A stretch of 64,000 nucleotides of DNA from positions 24,530,878 through 24,594,877 of the forward strand of contig OX393561.1 in NCBI GenBank assembly GCA_947652115.1. Direction: 5' to 3'. Below are positions 34,197 to 43,440 of this stretch, piece by piece. A model generated the notes under the pieces. That model saw only the letters and a program-made list of their open reading frames with translations. It searched no databases and had not been told where the DNA came from. The stretch is from Blastomussa wellsi (lineage: Eukaryota; Cnidaria; Anthozoa; Scleractinia; Plerogyridae). Numbering within the stretch: position 1 is the stretch's first letter; each line of letters opens with the position of its first letter. Position numbers and translations under genes: made by a program.

Positions 34197-34571
34197 TTAC
34201 AATTTTAGTGTTTTTTTCGCCTGCATTATTTTTTTCACTATTGTTTCAGTCCGAGTCTTTTTTCCAGGTAAACAGTCAATTGCTTTTATCATTTTAGCAT
34301 CCGCCTTTAACTTGTCACTGTGGTTGGGTGCTCTACCATAATCAATGTCATGTTGTTTCGCAATTCGGTCTAGTCGGTTTATGCCCTTGTCGCCTCTGGC
34401 TAATCTCTTTTTCAAATGTGTTCCAGGCCCAAGAAATTGATATCCTGGCATGTGAAATTCAATTCCAGTTTTCCCAAGCCACTTTTGTACATCTAACGCG
34501 CCACCACGTGTTGTCTTTTTCCCTCTAGGTTTTGCTCTTTTTCCCTTTCTTTTTGCTTTTGCTCGTCCCAT
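34197..34571 (-). CDS. Phospholipase A2-domain virion-type protein
   Basis: 124 residues. Residues 1-24 are very basic and end 'TTRGGALDV', a possible adenain-type cleavage site. Residues 44-50 ('YQFLGPG') are the calcium loop and 74-78 ('HDIDY') the catalytic His-Asp of the parvovirus VP1-type PLA2 fold. In parvoviruses this domain permeabilises the endosomal membrane; related domains are known in Polintons/adintoviruses, so a role in virion entry is a family-based inference. It overlaps the 3' end of the upstream frame by 47 bp. Both catalytic residues are present and the frame is intact. Confidence 0.7.
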   Translation of the reverse strand: MGRAKAKRKGKRAKPRGKKTTRGGALDVQKWLGKTGIEFHMPGYQFLGPGTHLKKRLARGDKGINRLDRIAKQHDIDYGRAPNHSDKLKADAKMIKAIDCLPGKKTRTETIVKKIMQAKKTLKL

Positions 34572-35068
34572 ACCACTCTTCGTATTCGTCTAGTTGTGAG
34601 AATGAAGGTTGTGTTGTTTTCTTCTTTGATCTAGTTTCAGGAGGAGTGTAAGGCGGCGTTGGTAGGTCGCTTGTTGACGTTTTCTTTTTTCCACTTTTTG
34701 CCTGCTTCAATGACAAGGATGTTAATCGGTGTAACTGTTCCTCGTGAAGTTTGGTTGAATGTGAAGTGTTTCGATCTAAATTCTTCAATATATTTTCTAT
34801 CGGGTTATGTAACAGATCCTCATCTCCCTCATCCATTCCAGCAGGTAAAGCGCTTTGTCTCAGTTTTTTATTTAACCGCCAAACTTGATGGGCAAGAGGT
34901 TTTGTTCTTTTCACAGCAATCCCGGCTGGTAATTTGTCTTCTAATATTTGCTTCTCTGCTGATAATCGTGCTGCTTTGTTCAGTAAGGCACTGTCTGTTA
35001 ACTTTCCCTTGTAAGCTGGTTAGTTTGTCAAATTCACTCTTCGGTACCATAATCATTTCATTCGTCAT
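34525..35068 (-). pseudogene. Conserved Polinton protein, frameshifted
   Basis: Starts at ATG 35068 with 'EMIMVPKSEFDKLTSLQGK', then changes frame at about 34985-35000. The continuing frame (34914-34525) carries 'VKRTKPLAHQVWRLNKKLRQ', an acidic/Ser middle, a Pro-rich 'DLPTPPYTPPETRSKKK' and a basic tail. The 'MVPKxEF' start and 'KPL...KKLRQ' block form a pattern I associate with a small protein found across Polintons. Function is unknown, with a likely virion or DNA-binding role by composition. Start overlaps the previous stop. Confidence 0.5.
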
Positions 35069-35379
35069 GTTTTGTTGATGTACTTCTCATACGCTATCTT
35101 GTAGAAAGCAAGTTGCTCTTCTTCGGCCGCCTTTATACGCGTTTCTTTCTCAGTCTTCAAACATTCTTGACAGAGTACGATGGTTTTTCCCGTATCAAAT
35201 TTCTTTTTTGTTTCTTCATCACAGTCTGGACATAATTCCGTTTTACCCCATGCTCGTATTCGATCATTGTATGCTTGGGAATGTTGAAGAGCTTCTTTGA
35301 GGTCTTTGATTTCTTCTTTTAAATATGTGATTTGATGATTCAACTGCGTTATGATCTGCATACACCTCACTAGCGACAT
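35065..35379 (-). CDS. Coiled-coil/zinc-ribbon protein
   Basis: 104 residues. Residues about 8-40 form a heptad-like coiled coil ('LNHQITYLKEEIKDLKEAL'). Two C-x2-C pairs ('CPDC', 'CQEC'), about 22 residues apart, look zinc-binding. A charged helix ends the protein. It ends overlapping the start of the next gene by four bases, indicating a compact co-transcribed cluster. No named family. Confidence 0.55.
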   Translation of the reverse strand: MSLVRCMQIITQLNHQITYLKEEIKDLKEALQHSQAYNDRIRAWGKTELCPDCDEETKKKFDTGKTIVLCQECLKTEKETRIKAAEEEQLAFYKIAYEKYINKT

Positions 35380-35382
35380 GCT

Positions 35383-35679
35383 TTAAAAGTTTCGTTCAGT
35401 CCTCTCCAAAAGCCTGCACCGTTTTGAGAATGAAGATGGTCTCGCCTCTTTTAGAGAATGAGCGCGAGATCCGATTACTCTTAAAGGTATTTTGTGTCTA
35501 CGAAGCTTTTGTACGGTTGACGATTTCACAGGTATGTTCCGTTTAAGAAGATTTAAGACCATCTCGCTGACAGCGTTGATTTGATCTTTGTTTGCTTTCA
35601 GAAGCAATTCTTGACGTTTGAGCCTGTTTCCCTCTTTCAATAAATTGGAGAGAAATTTCCTCTCTTTTCGAATTAGCAT
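35383..35679 (-). CDS. Conserved small Polinton protein (98 aa)
   Basis: Pattern 'IRKERKFLSNLLKEGNRLKR' ... 'QINAVSEMVLNLLKRNIPV' ... 'KLRRHKIPLRVI' ends in a basic tail. It is all-helical and strongly basic. I recognise this as a recurrent uncharacterised protein in Polinton-type elements and in 'orphan' cnidarian and echinoderm gene models. Function unknown; nucleic-acid or capsid binding is plausible from charge only. The 9-bp gap to its neighbours suggests joint transcription. Confidence 0.55.
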   Translation of the reverse strand: MLIRKERKFLSNLLKEGNRLKRQELLLKANKDQINAVSEMVLNLLKRNIPVKSSTVQKLRRHKIPLRVIGSRAHSLKEARPSSFSKRCRLLERTERNF

Positions 35680-35687
35680 CGTCTTTG

Positions 35688-35939
35688 TCAGTTCTGTTTG
35701 TACCAGTCCACGTTGTCTTTAATTCCTTTTGCGGCTTGTCCACCTAGTTTTAAAGCCAATGACGCCCATGTGGGAGCCGGTCCTGATAAAAACATTGAAG
35801 CTCCTTCAGCTATTTTGTCAATTAGATGTACACAATGTTTGGCTAATGCACCTCCTTTTTGTTTTCGCACACCACGTTTTCGTACACTGCGTTTTTTTCG
35901 TCTTTGTTTTGGGATCGATCTTCTCTTTTTCACAGTCAT
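35688..35939 (-). CDS. Basic KGG core-type protein (83 aa)
   Basis: N-terminal 30 residues are almost all Lys/Arg and end 'RKQKGGALAK'. The rest is a hydrophobic/amphipathic stretch ('FLSGPAPTWASLALKLGG'). This layout resembles adenoviral core proteins processed by adenain at xGG-x sites, and the element encodes such a protease (60533-61108). The ATG overlaps the stop of the upstream gene (ATGA). Role as a DNA-condensing core protein is inference. Confidence 0.55.
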   Translation of the reverse strand: MTVKKRRSIPKQRRKKRSVRKRGVRKQKGGALAKHCVHLIDKIAEGASMFLSGPAPTWASLALKLGGQAAKGIKDNVDWYKQN

Positions 35940-36187
35940 GTCAAAATGTTAACTCTTTTTACGAGTTTTCCGTTTTGAAGCTTTTTTGCACCTTTTACGG
36001 CAAGGTGTCCAGCTATGCCTGACAAAGCTCCTGTTGCTATTGCTTTTCCAGCAGCCGCTAAAGCTGGAATGACTGCTGCAACAGGTAGAAAACCTCCTTT
36101 CTGTTTTCGTTTTCTTTTTTTTAAACTGTGTGAAATTGTTCGCGCAGCGTTTCAGTATACATCATCTCGCCTTTTTCGTTTCACCAT
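35936..36187 (-). pseudogene. pX-like hydrophobic/basic virion protein with in-frame TGA
   Basis: ATG at 36187, basic start, TGA at codon 12, then open to 35936. After the stop comes a Lys/Arg-rich stretch ending 'KRKQKGGFLPVAAVIPALAA', then a Gly/Ala-rich hydrophobic helix and a basic tail. The basic-KGG-hydrophobic plan resembles adenovirus pX. The TGA would be explained by CGA-to-TGA (CpG) decay. No alternative ATG restores the N-terminus. Confidence 0.5.
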
Positions 36188-36192
36188 TGTTC

Positions 36193-36699
36193 TCAGGGAG
36201 TCACTCTTGTTGAAGTGCGGCGTATGCTTGGAGGACCACCTTCTTTATATGTTGTGGTGATTGTGTTTGTTGTTGTTATACTCCCTATTCGTCTTTGCGC
36301 TGCAGCTGCTCTTTGATCTTCCAATAACATCTGCAATTCACGTTGCAACTGAGGTTGACCCATTTGACCTGTTCTTGTGCTTCTCATGTTTGTCTCTGTT
36401 CTCCCCGTTTGTCTTCGAACAGTTCTCCCTCTGACAGATCTTTGAGCTCGTCTTGTAGGTCTTTGAGAGTTTGATGTTGAAGGTGTAGCTAAATGAATTA
36501 CTGGAGGTGTTGTTGCAGCAGTGGATGGAACGCCCACACCTGCAGGGGTGGTCGGTGTTGACGTTGTGGTTGTTCTGGGAGTGCCAACACCTGGAGAAGT
36601 GATTAATTCTAATTGACGAGCATTTTCACTGTCAATGGTGGTTAAAAACTCGTCGTCAAGCTGATCAAACCTTAATCCTGATAAGTCTAAAGCTTCATC
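36193..36699 (-). pseudogene. Thr/Arg-rich protein interrupted by 17.4-kb transposon
   Basis: Minus-strand frame open from the transposon target site (36700) to 36193. It has an acidic start ('ALDLSGLRFDQLDDEFL'), then Thr/Pro/Ser-rich low complexity, an Arg-rich segment and a Gln-rich helix ('LQRELQMLLEDQR'). The initiating ATG and about 12 codons lie on the other side of the insertion, at 54178-54144. The frame is continuous when the target duplication is collapsed. A structural or DNA-binding virion protein is possible; family unknown. Confidence 0.55.
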
Positions 36700-36700
36700 A

Positions 36701-36706
36701 AATAGG
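36701..36706. repeat. Target-site duplication, left (AATAGG)
   Basis: AATAGG directly before the left terminal repeat recurs at 54144-54149. If the repeat is taken to start one base later, the match is 8 bp (AAATAGGT, 36700-36707 and 54143-54150). Confidence 0.8.
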
Positions 36707-37022
36707 TATGGCGCGGCAAATAGGACAAATCGAAGTGTGTGGCCTTTAAAGTGAATAGAACACCTTTAAAGCGAAGACCTACACCTTTAAAGTGAAGACC
36801 TACCCCTTTAAAGTGATGAGGCATTCCGTTAAAGTGAATACAAACACCTTTAAACTGAAGACCTACACTGCGTTGAAGTGAAGCTGAACGAAATGATCTC
36901 TAAAATGACAAGGAACATGTTCAAGTCAAAAAGGTTTGCTTTAAATTGACGAGGTACACCTTTGAAGAGACGAGGTGCACCTTTAAAGTGAGCATAGGCC
37001 CGCGGTTTAGAAAACAGCGGCT
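36707..37022 (+). repeat. Left terminal inverted repeat of 17.4-kb transposon
   Basis: Begins TATGGCGCGGCAAATAGG and is matched inverted at 53722-54143. Most of it is a minisatellite of about 19-24 bp units around 'cctttaaagtga-agac'. The inner edge shares 'gcataggccygcggttyagaaaacagcggct' on both sides. Confidence 0.85.
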
Positions 37023-37048
37023 ACCCATAATGGGCATGAGTCAAGGAC

Positions 37049-39181
37049 ATGAGCGGATCTCAAATATCCAATATGGCGGAAGTCGTTTCTCAGAGAATAA
37101 CGAACGAATTGACTCGGCTGTATGCTGCTTTGAACGAAGTAGCTAACAGGGCGGTTGTCACATCTGATGATATACAGTATTTCATAAACTGCCTGGAACA
37201 TTTTCATCGTCATCTTCTTCGATTAAGCGAAAGTGGTTTTGTAACAGCACATTCCGTGAGGATTTTGCAAGATGCTCTTAGCGGCCTTCGAGACAGCGGA
37301 ATGCCCGAAGATTTAATTCCTGCACCGGGTTCGAACATGCACCTGTATCAAGAAAAACCCCTAGGGAGACCTAAATACTTCCTTAGTAGGGATCAGTTAG
37401 AATTCCTGTTGTCTTTGGGATTCAACAAGACCCAGTTGTCAGAAATGCTGGGTATGTCTGCGCGTACCATTCAGCGTCGAATGGCAGAGTACGGCTTGTC
37501 AAGCAATAACTATTCTGACCTTTCAGAAGAAGAACTGGATCGTATGGTGACAGAAATTAAAGAGCAATTTCCTCGAGCTGGATATCGACAGGTTCTTGCA
37601 ATTCTAAAATCCCATGGTGTTTTTGTGCGGGAACATGAATTAAGAGACAGCGTTCAACGATGTGATCCTTTGGGTACCTCCCTAAGATGGTTTGCCACAA
37701 TTGAAAGGCGACAATACAGTGTCCGGGGGCCTTTAGAGCTATGGCATATGGATGGGAACCATAAGCTGATCAGGTGAATGTGCAGTACATTATATGACCA
37801 AAAATGCAGTTTTTCTCCAAGGCATTGCCAAGGTTTATAATCAAAGGCAACTGTTCTGTTCATGCTTTTTACTGACCGACCCTGATGCAAATACCAGAGA
37901 AAGTGAGGGAAAATAGGAGTCTTGATGGTAATATTTTCCAAGTTATCCCAAACTTGCTCCGTTGTTTGTATCAGGAGGTGACTATTTTCCAAACAAACAA
38001 AATGCGGAGAAATATCATACAGGTAGCCAAGTTTGCATACCCCATAGAAAACCCACTGACCTCGTGCATTTTTCAAACAAAACTTGGTAAGATTTTCTGA
38101 AGTTGCTGCACATACAAGAGAATTTAGACTAGAACACCAACAGGGTTAGGGGAAGCAGTCCATAGTGAAAGTTCGCTTCCCTCACCTTGTTATGGCGGAT
38201 CAAAGACAAAATTACATTATAATTTATTATCCATTTTCATAGGTGGCGAATGGTTCTGCATGGTGCAATTGATGGATACTCTCGTTTGGTTGTCTTTCTT
38301 CATTGTTCAAATAACAATCGTGCTGAAACAGTGCTACAGTTGTTTATGAAAGCAATTACTGAGTTTGGCTTGCCATCTCGATTGCGGACTGATAAAGGTG
38401 GTGAGAACACAGCAGCTGCTTTGTACATGCTGCAACATCCTTTGAGGGGAACTGGACGAGGGAGTGTGATAGCTGGCAGTAGCACCCACAACCAAAGAAT
38501 CGAGAGGCTGTGGAGGGATGTTTTTGTATCAAACACTATTTTATCATCTTGAGGAACAAGGTGTTCTTGACCCACTAAATGAGGTTTATCTGCTTGCTCT
38601 TCACACAGTATTTTTATCCCGTGTTAACCGTCACCTGGACATTTGGAAAGGAGGTTGGAACAATCATAGCATGAGAACTGCAGGAAGCCTTTCTCCTCTC
38701 CAGCAGTTTGTCAGTGGAATGCTACAATTACGTGGTTCTGGTTTGGAAGTAGCCAAGGAAATGTTTTGTCAACTAGACAAGGCAAGTACATGTAACAAAG
38801 AATGTTGTCTATGTATTTAACAAGTACAGACTCTTCATAAACTTGAAATATGAAGATCCCAAATTTATGATGAAAACAGTATTTTTAGAGATGTTTTTAT
38901 ATTATTTGAATTATTATTCAACAGGAAGAAGTCTCCTCATATGGCATCGACTGGGATGGACCCATTCCCAATGAGTCTTCTCCCTCTGATGACTTTGAGC
39001 TAGTGGAAATTCCAAACATTGAAGTCAACGTTAGGGAAGAGCAACAGCAACAACTAAGTTTATTGGTTGATCCACTTAGTGACAGCGATTGTTATGGCAT
39101 TGATTTATATATTCAGGCACGTAACTTTCTGCACTCACTGACTGAATACAAGAACTGTATGCAATACTCCCACTGGGTATA
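37049..39181 (+). CDS. DDE integrase-type transposase, three or more exons, one frameshift
   Basis: Exon 1 (ATG 37073, with an in-frame ATG at 37049) ends at donor 37773|GTGAAT. Exon 2 begins 38243 after 'ttttcatag', phase-matched. A last exon is at about 38926-39181. N-terminus helical. About residues 105-150 form a helix-turn-helix ('[20 protein letters not shown]'). The catalytic core has Asp in '[10 protein letters not shown]', Asp in '[10 protein letters not shown]' and Glu in '[11 protein letters not shown]'. The C-terminus has '[12 protein letters not shown]', typical of this family of 'integrase core' proteins. Near 38520 a one-base shift separates 'WRDVF' from the continuing frame 38518-38820, so this copy is probably inactive unless an intron removes it. 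Confidence 0.75.
37774..38242 (+). other. Intron 1 of integrase gene
   Basis: GTGAAT donor and TTTTCATAG acceptor. Joining preserves the frame across the DG(Y/N) catalytic region. Confidence 0.65.
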
Positions 39182-39317
39182 AACTTACCCAATAAAGAAG
39201 GTATCACTAAATTGAGTAAACTGGTCTTAAAATGTAAATTTATCACCAGAGATGCTGATTGCTTAGTAAAAAGATATCCTGTGCATACTATATGTTATGC
39301 ATAATTTAAATAGTTAA

Positions 39318-39497
39318 GGTTAGCACACATGAGGGGACTAGTCCCTGCAACAAGTCGCAGGGACAAGTCCCATTGTCTGAACTGGCCATTTTTGCTTCAA
39401 AATCTAGTCGCAGTGACCATCTTTGGTCCCTGCAACTAGTCCCACGAATTCAAGCCAGTTTGAATTTTTGGGACCAGTCCCCTCATGTGTGCTGACC
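39318..39497. mobile_element. 180-bp MITE with TTAA target sites
   Basis: Ends are inverted repeats: GGTTAGCACACATGAGGGG at the left and CCCCTCATGTGTGCTGACC at the right. It is flanked by TTAA at 39314-39317 and 39498-39501. The right TTAA is shared with the Kolobok that starts at 39502. The interior contains further inverted 'ggactagtccc' and 'gggaccagtccc' motifs. Non-coding. Confidence 0.7.
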
Positions 39498-39762
39498 TTA
39501 AAGTGCATATGACACAAAATTTTTTTCCACATTTTTTGTTTCCATGATAAGTGTAATAAACGAAAAATGTTTTAGAAATGGCTAAAAAAAAATTTTTCCT
39601 ACGTTTTCTGTTGCCCAAAATACGATGTTTTCGCTTGTAAAAGTGTCCGGAGACTGGGAACTAGGATGCGTACTTGTGACGTCACAGTAATTGATTGCCG
39701 TCTCCAAGCTGCTAAAGTTAGAGTCATTTTGCCTATTTGTGTTTGTTTCTGTAACGTTTGCA

Positions 39763-40915
39763 ATGGCCAGCAACTCGGAGTTTAGCGAGTCCCTTGATTC
39801 ATCAGAATCTATGGATGAAAGTGAGGATTCAGCTGGAGAATGGGAGACTATAGAAACAGAATTAACTCCCTACCAAGATGAACCACTCGCTGATGTTGAT
39901 GATGGTGGCGGCGAGTCGATTGTCGAAGAAGAAACAGACGTGGATGGTCTCACTCCAGTGGTTCTGGAGCAGAGATACGACAGAACTGTCAGTGTAGATT
40001 CCTGGTTAGTAAAGTTCTAGTGTTTTTAGGTTAAATGTCCTTCAAAATACGCGTGAAAAGATTGTTCTTAATCGGCGCCATATTTGTTTACATTTGTAGG
40101 TGTCGTTGTCAAGCTTGCAATACCGCTACATTAGTTGGTTCCCTCGAATATCGTTGCTGCCGAGAAGTTTCAAGCGCATCACCAATGATGGTTTTTGATG
40201 GATCAATTGAACACATCAACTGCAACACCGAGCACAACGACTACGATGCGATAACAAATCGCGCAGTTCTTTTACAAGTGGCCCCTTTGTTGCGAAACAA
40301 GGATGGAGGGACTTACCGCCGACGAAATGGGATGTCAGAAAACGAGTGAGTGTTAACCTAGAGAAGTTATTTCTTCGATAGCTAAGTTTCAGAACTGTGA
40401 AGCAAATCAGGGAAGTCTTTCGCTTTGTTTATTTTGCATGGTTCCTTAAATAACAGTGACGTTTTTAGAAAACAGGTGCTACTGGAGCTTTTGAGGTATT
40501 AGGACTTGAAGTTAGAAAATAATTCACTCGATGGAAACAGCCGTGGTACTTTTGTGTATACTAGATCACTGATATCAAAACTATGTGAATGGTAAAAATT
40601 TTACATTGCCCCCTCCCCACACACACACACACACAAACACATAAGGGCCTCTGAGGGACTTGAGGCGGGGGGGGGGGGGGGGGGGCTGCAATCACAAGGA
40701 ATCTCCTCTGTTCAAATCTAATGATATCTGATTTTGTTGTCTATTTTAGGTTCATCAGGGCAGTTGCATACAGGTGGACAACTCGATGGCTTTGTGGTTA
40801 CATGGGGTGGGACAACTCTCGCCCATTACCTGCCTGTGTTTATCACAGCATTCGAAATAAATACCCTTCAAATAATTCAAGAGGATATGCTAATGCTCGA
40901 GCCAGAGAGAATTAA
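39763..40915 (+). CDS. P2X7-ballast-domain protein encoded by Kolobok
   Basis: Three phase-matched exons: 39763-40004 (donor GTTAGT), 40100-40345 (after 'catttgtag'; donor GTGAGT) and 40750-40915 (after 'tattttag'), giving 217 residues. Residues 1-80 are acidic ('SEFSESLDSSESMDESEDS'). The remainder follows the Cys-rich C-terminal 'ballast' domain of P2X7: 'SWCRCQACNT', 'EYRCCREV', 'EHINCNTEHND', then 'AYRWTTRWLCGYMGWDN', 'LPACVYHSIRNKYP', 'GYANARA'. In P2X7 these Cys bind zinc and the domain binds guanine nucleotide. There is no transmembrane segment or channel domain here, so it is a free-standing soluble version. The frame is intact. A role in transposition, regulation or DNA/protein binding is unknown. 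Confidence 0.8.
40618..40690. repeat. CA microsatellite and long G homopolymer
   Basis: A (CA)n tract at about 40618-40637 and an uninterrupted G run of roughly 20 bases ending at about 40684, both inside intron 2 of the P2X7-ballast gene. They are prone to assembly and length errors. Confidence 0.8.
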
Positions 40916-41428
40916 CAGACACTGAATTTTACAGGACAAAAAACAAATTTATTTTTTATAGTTGTATGATTGTAAGATAATGTTCAGTTAATATATTTGT
41001 TTAGTTTGGGCCAGTTCAATTTCTGTTATTGACTGAGTATAAAGAAGTCAAAAAAGATTAAAAGCAGAATACATGTAAAAAAAATCTTAGTAGAAAGAAC
41101 AAATTGTGAACATATATAAAAGGAATGAAAATGTGGCTAGTCCATTGTTTATTTTTCATTTTTTGCGTTTGAAAAAGACTATGGTACTGTTAAAGATTAA
41201 TGCAAACAGGAACAGTTTGTTACTGTAAAAGTTGCAAGGCTTGCATCATTTTACAAAATAAATACAACTATTTCAGTGCCAATGGCCGGTGCAATAAACA
41301 CAGACTGTACATCAATTTCACTGGCGATTTCAAGCAAATAACTATTATTTGTTTTGACTCACTCTATTCAACAATAACATAAATAAATCTGAGAGCACAA
41401 GCAAGTCACTTATGACAACTGTCCCAAC
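40916..41428. other. Convergent 3' region between the two Kolobok genes
   Basis: AT-rich spacer between the stop of the plus-strand gene (40915) and the stop of the minus-strand transposase (41429). It has several AATAAA-like signals (for example about 41249 and 41380 on the plus strand). No further coding signal. Confidence 0.4.
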
Positions 41429-43294
41429 TTATTTTTTGTGTTGGCTTTTACGACCACGTGTGGCCTTTTTAGATGTTTGTCTGGTGTTAGTCTTGCTTGA
41501 CTTTCTTTTCCTGGACTGTGTAGAACCACTGCTAGATTGTAGTTTAGCCTGCTCTGCTTCTGAAAAAAAAATTGCATCCCAAATAAAATGTTCATAAAAT
41601 TGTTAATATTTGGTCTATTTCAATGAAAAATGGTCTCGGAAAGAGCAGTTTATTTCCATAATAAAATTGTATCCCCCGATTATCTATGATATGGTTGACC
41701 ACCCCTGGAAATTTTAACATTTCTTTGTTTTACATACTTGCAGTGTTACACATAGCTCATATTACTCTACGAACTGAGAGCTGCAAAATAAGCTATAGTT
41801 TAGGGGTATACCTAGCATGCCTGAAAACTGGTGCATTTGTGAACTTTTTTACTTTGACATTTTCAACCTGTTTATGTCAAAGCCATTATTTCCTTCCTCA
41901 ATTTTGATATGAAATAAGAACTGCACTTATTAAGACCTTTCAAATGGTTTTTATACATGGCCATTAAGGTTTTACTTACGAGTTTGGAAAAAGGGGTATA
42001 AAAATTCAGGAGTTAAAGGGTTAAAGCATCTTATAAACTAAGCAGTCAAACCAATTTACTGGTTGAGTAAAACTTGTAGGTAAAAACCAAAGGGTAATAT
42101 AGAGTGGCTTTTACATGATCAGAGTAGGTGATTCTACCATCCTTTTTTACATCGCAGTGTAGTGCACTATTGTCCTTGTAGATGGCTGTTTATCATTGAC
42201 CTAGTTTTTCGGTATGCATAAAAAAATTACAGCACAAGAATTCAACAAGTAAAGACAACATGTTTACCTGATGGAAAGAGGGCTGTTCTAGGCATTTTCT
42301 TTCTGACTTTGTAACCCTGGATGGCTTCGTCTCTATTCTTTCTATCTGGAAACTTTCGATTAAGAGGCTCTGGTACCTTAGCAGAATATTTGTCGAGGAC
42401 CCTTTTCATTTCTGACTTTGGCAGGGTAAACAACAGTCTCTTCAACGTGTCCACATAACCTAAAAACATAGGCACGCGATGCATGCAAAAGTTATTTTTT
42501 GATTTGGTGACTACGTGACACCTTAGAGCCTATTGTATTATGGGGGATGGTAAACAAGGTGTATTATGGGATTGTTAAAACAGTCCATTGAATCTTGGTG
42601 CACTTACAGGTAATTATTTACAGTTTGTATGATTATATAATTATAAATCAAGAGGGTTGATCATGAAGAAAGAAATGTTTTTTTTCCACCAACTCACTCA
42701 TTCAGATGTCAACTTACCATAAGTTGGAGGGCATGCCACCTCTCGAACAACCTCCACCCCCAGTTTAAACTTTGGGTATGTGACACGTACATACTCTTTT
42801 CCATCCCTTGTCATTTGTGTCTCTCTTTGTATGTTTTCGTTGAAATGCAAACTTGCCAGTATGTGCCTTGAAAAAAAAAACAAAGCAAACAAGCAGAAAA
42901 GTGAAGAAGAGTACAGCAAGCCTACTGGGTAAAGAAGATGCCTTTGTTAGCCAAGTTAGCAAAGAAAAAAGAAGAAATGAACTGAATAAACAAAAATATT
43001 AATCAATACACATGCCCATTTCTATCAAGGACTGTTACTATACAACTGGAATTGGTAAGAAAGTCGTCATTCTGGACAGACAACATACCTACAAAGTGAT
43101 CCAAGCCAAGAATAACAAATCAACTTTGGATGCCAGTAATTCAACGTGGCATGAAAGCCTTCAAGGCAGCTTGTTTGGGCATCGGGTGACATATTCATTA
43201 TGTCATTCTGTAAGGCTGTCTTAGTAAGCAATGCCTTCAGTTTGTCATAAGCGGCTGTACCTAAAAGAAAAAAGTGAAACATACATGTAGCATT

Positions 43295-43393
43295 AGTCTC
43301 CTTCGCAGCCATTGTGGTGCTCTTCACGCAATGCTCCCTCTCCCACGGAGGGAGCGTTGCGTGAGAAGCCCCACAACAGCTGTGAAGGAGACT
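43295..43393. repeat. 99-bp foldback hairpin
   Basis: 'agtctccttc' ... 'gcaatgctccctc' is followed by its near-perfect inverse 'gagggagcgttgc' ... 'gaaggagact', leaving a loop of only a few bases around 43342-43346. Arms are about 47 bp with few mismatches. It lies immediately beside the SINE's AAT tail. Confidence 0.75.
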
Positions 43394-43403
43394 TGTGTAG
43401 CAT

Positions 43404-43405
43404 AC

Positions 43406-43440
<35 letters not shown>

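Larger units (their letters stand above)
32474..36826. repeat. 4,353-bp tandem duplication, copy 2
   Basis: Head-to-tail copy of 28121-32473. Its right edge (about 36828) lies 121 bp inside the left terminal repeat of the 17.4-kb transposon, after which the full terminal repeat continues uninterrupted. Confidence 0.85.

Noticed and set aside
28121..36826. Two independent Polinton insertions
   Set aside because: The copies are identical, share an exact 4,353-bp offset and meet at a 2-bp junction within a foreign terminal repeat, so this is one tandem duplication or an assembly artefact.
40721..40749. Separate short gene starting at ATG 40721
   Set aside because: The acceptor at 40749 and phase-matched upstream exons show that the region is exon 3 of the P2X7-ballast gene; the upstream ATG lies in the intron.
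43408..43440. CRISPR-like or satellite array
   Set aside because: It is a simple (AAT)n tail of the SINE; no CRISPR-type repeats with spacers occur in the window.
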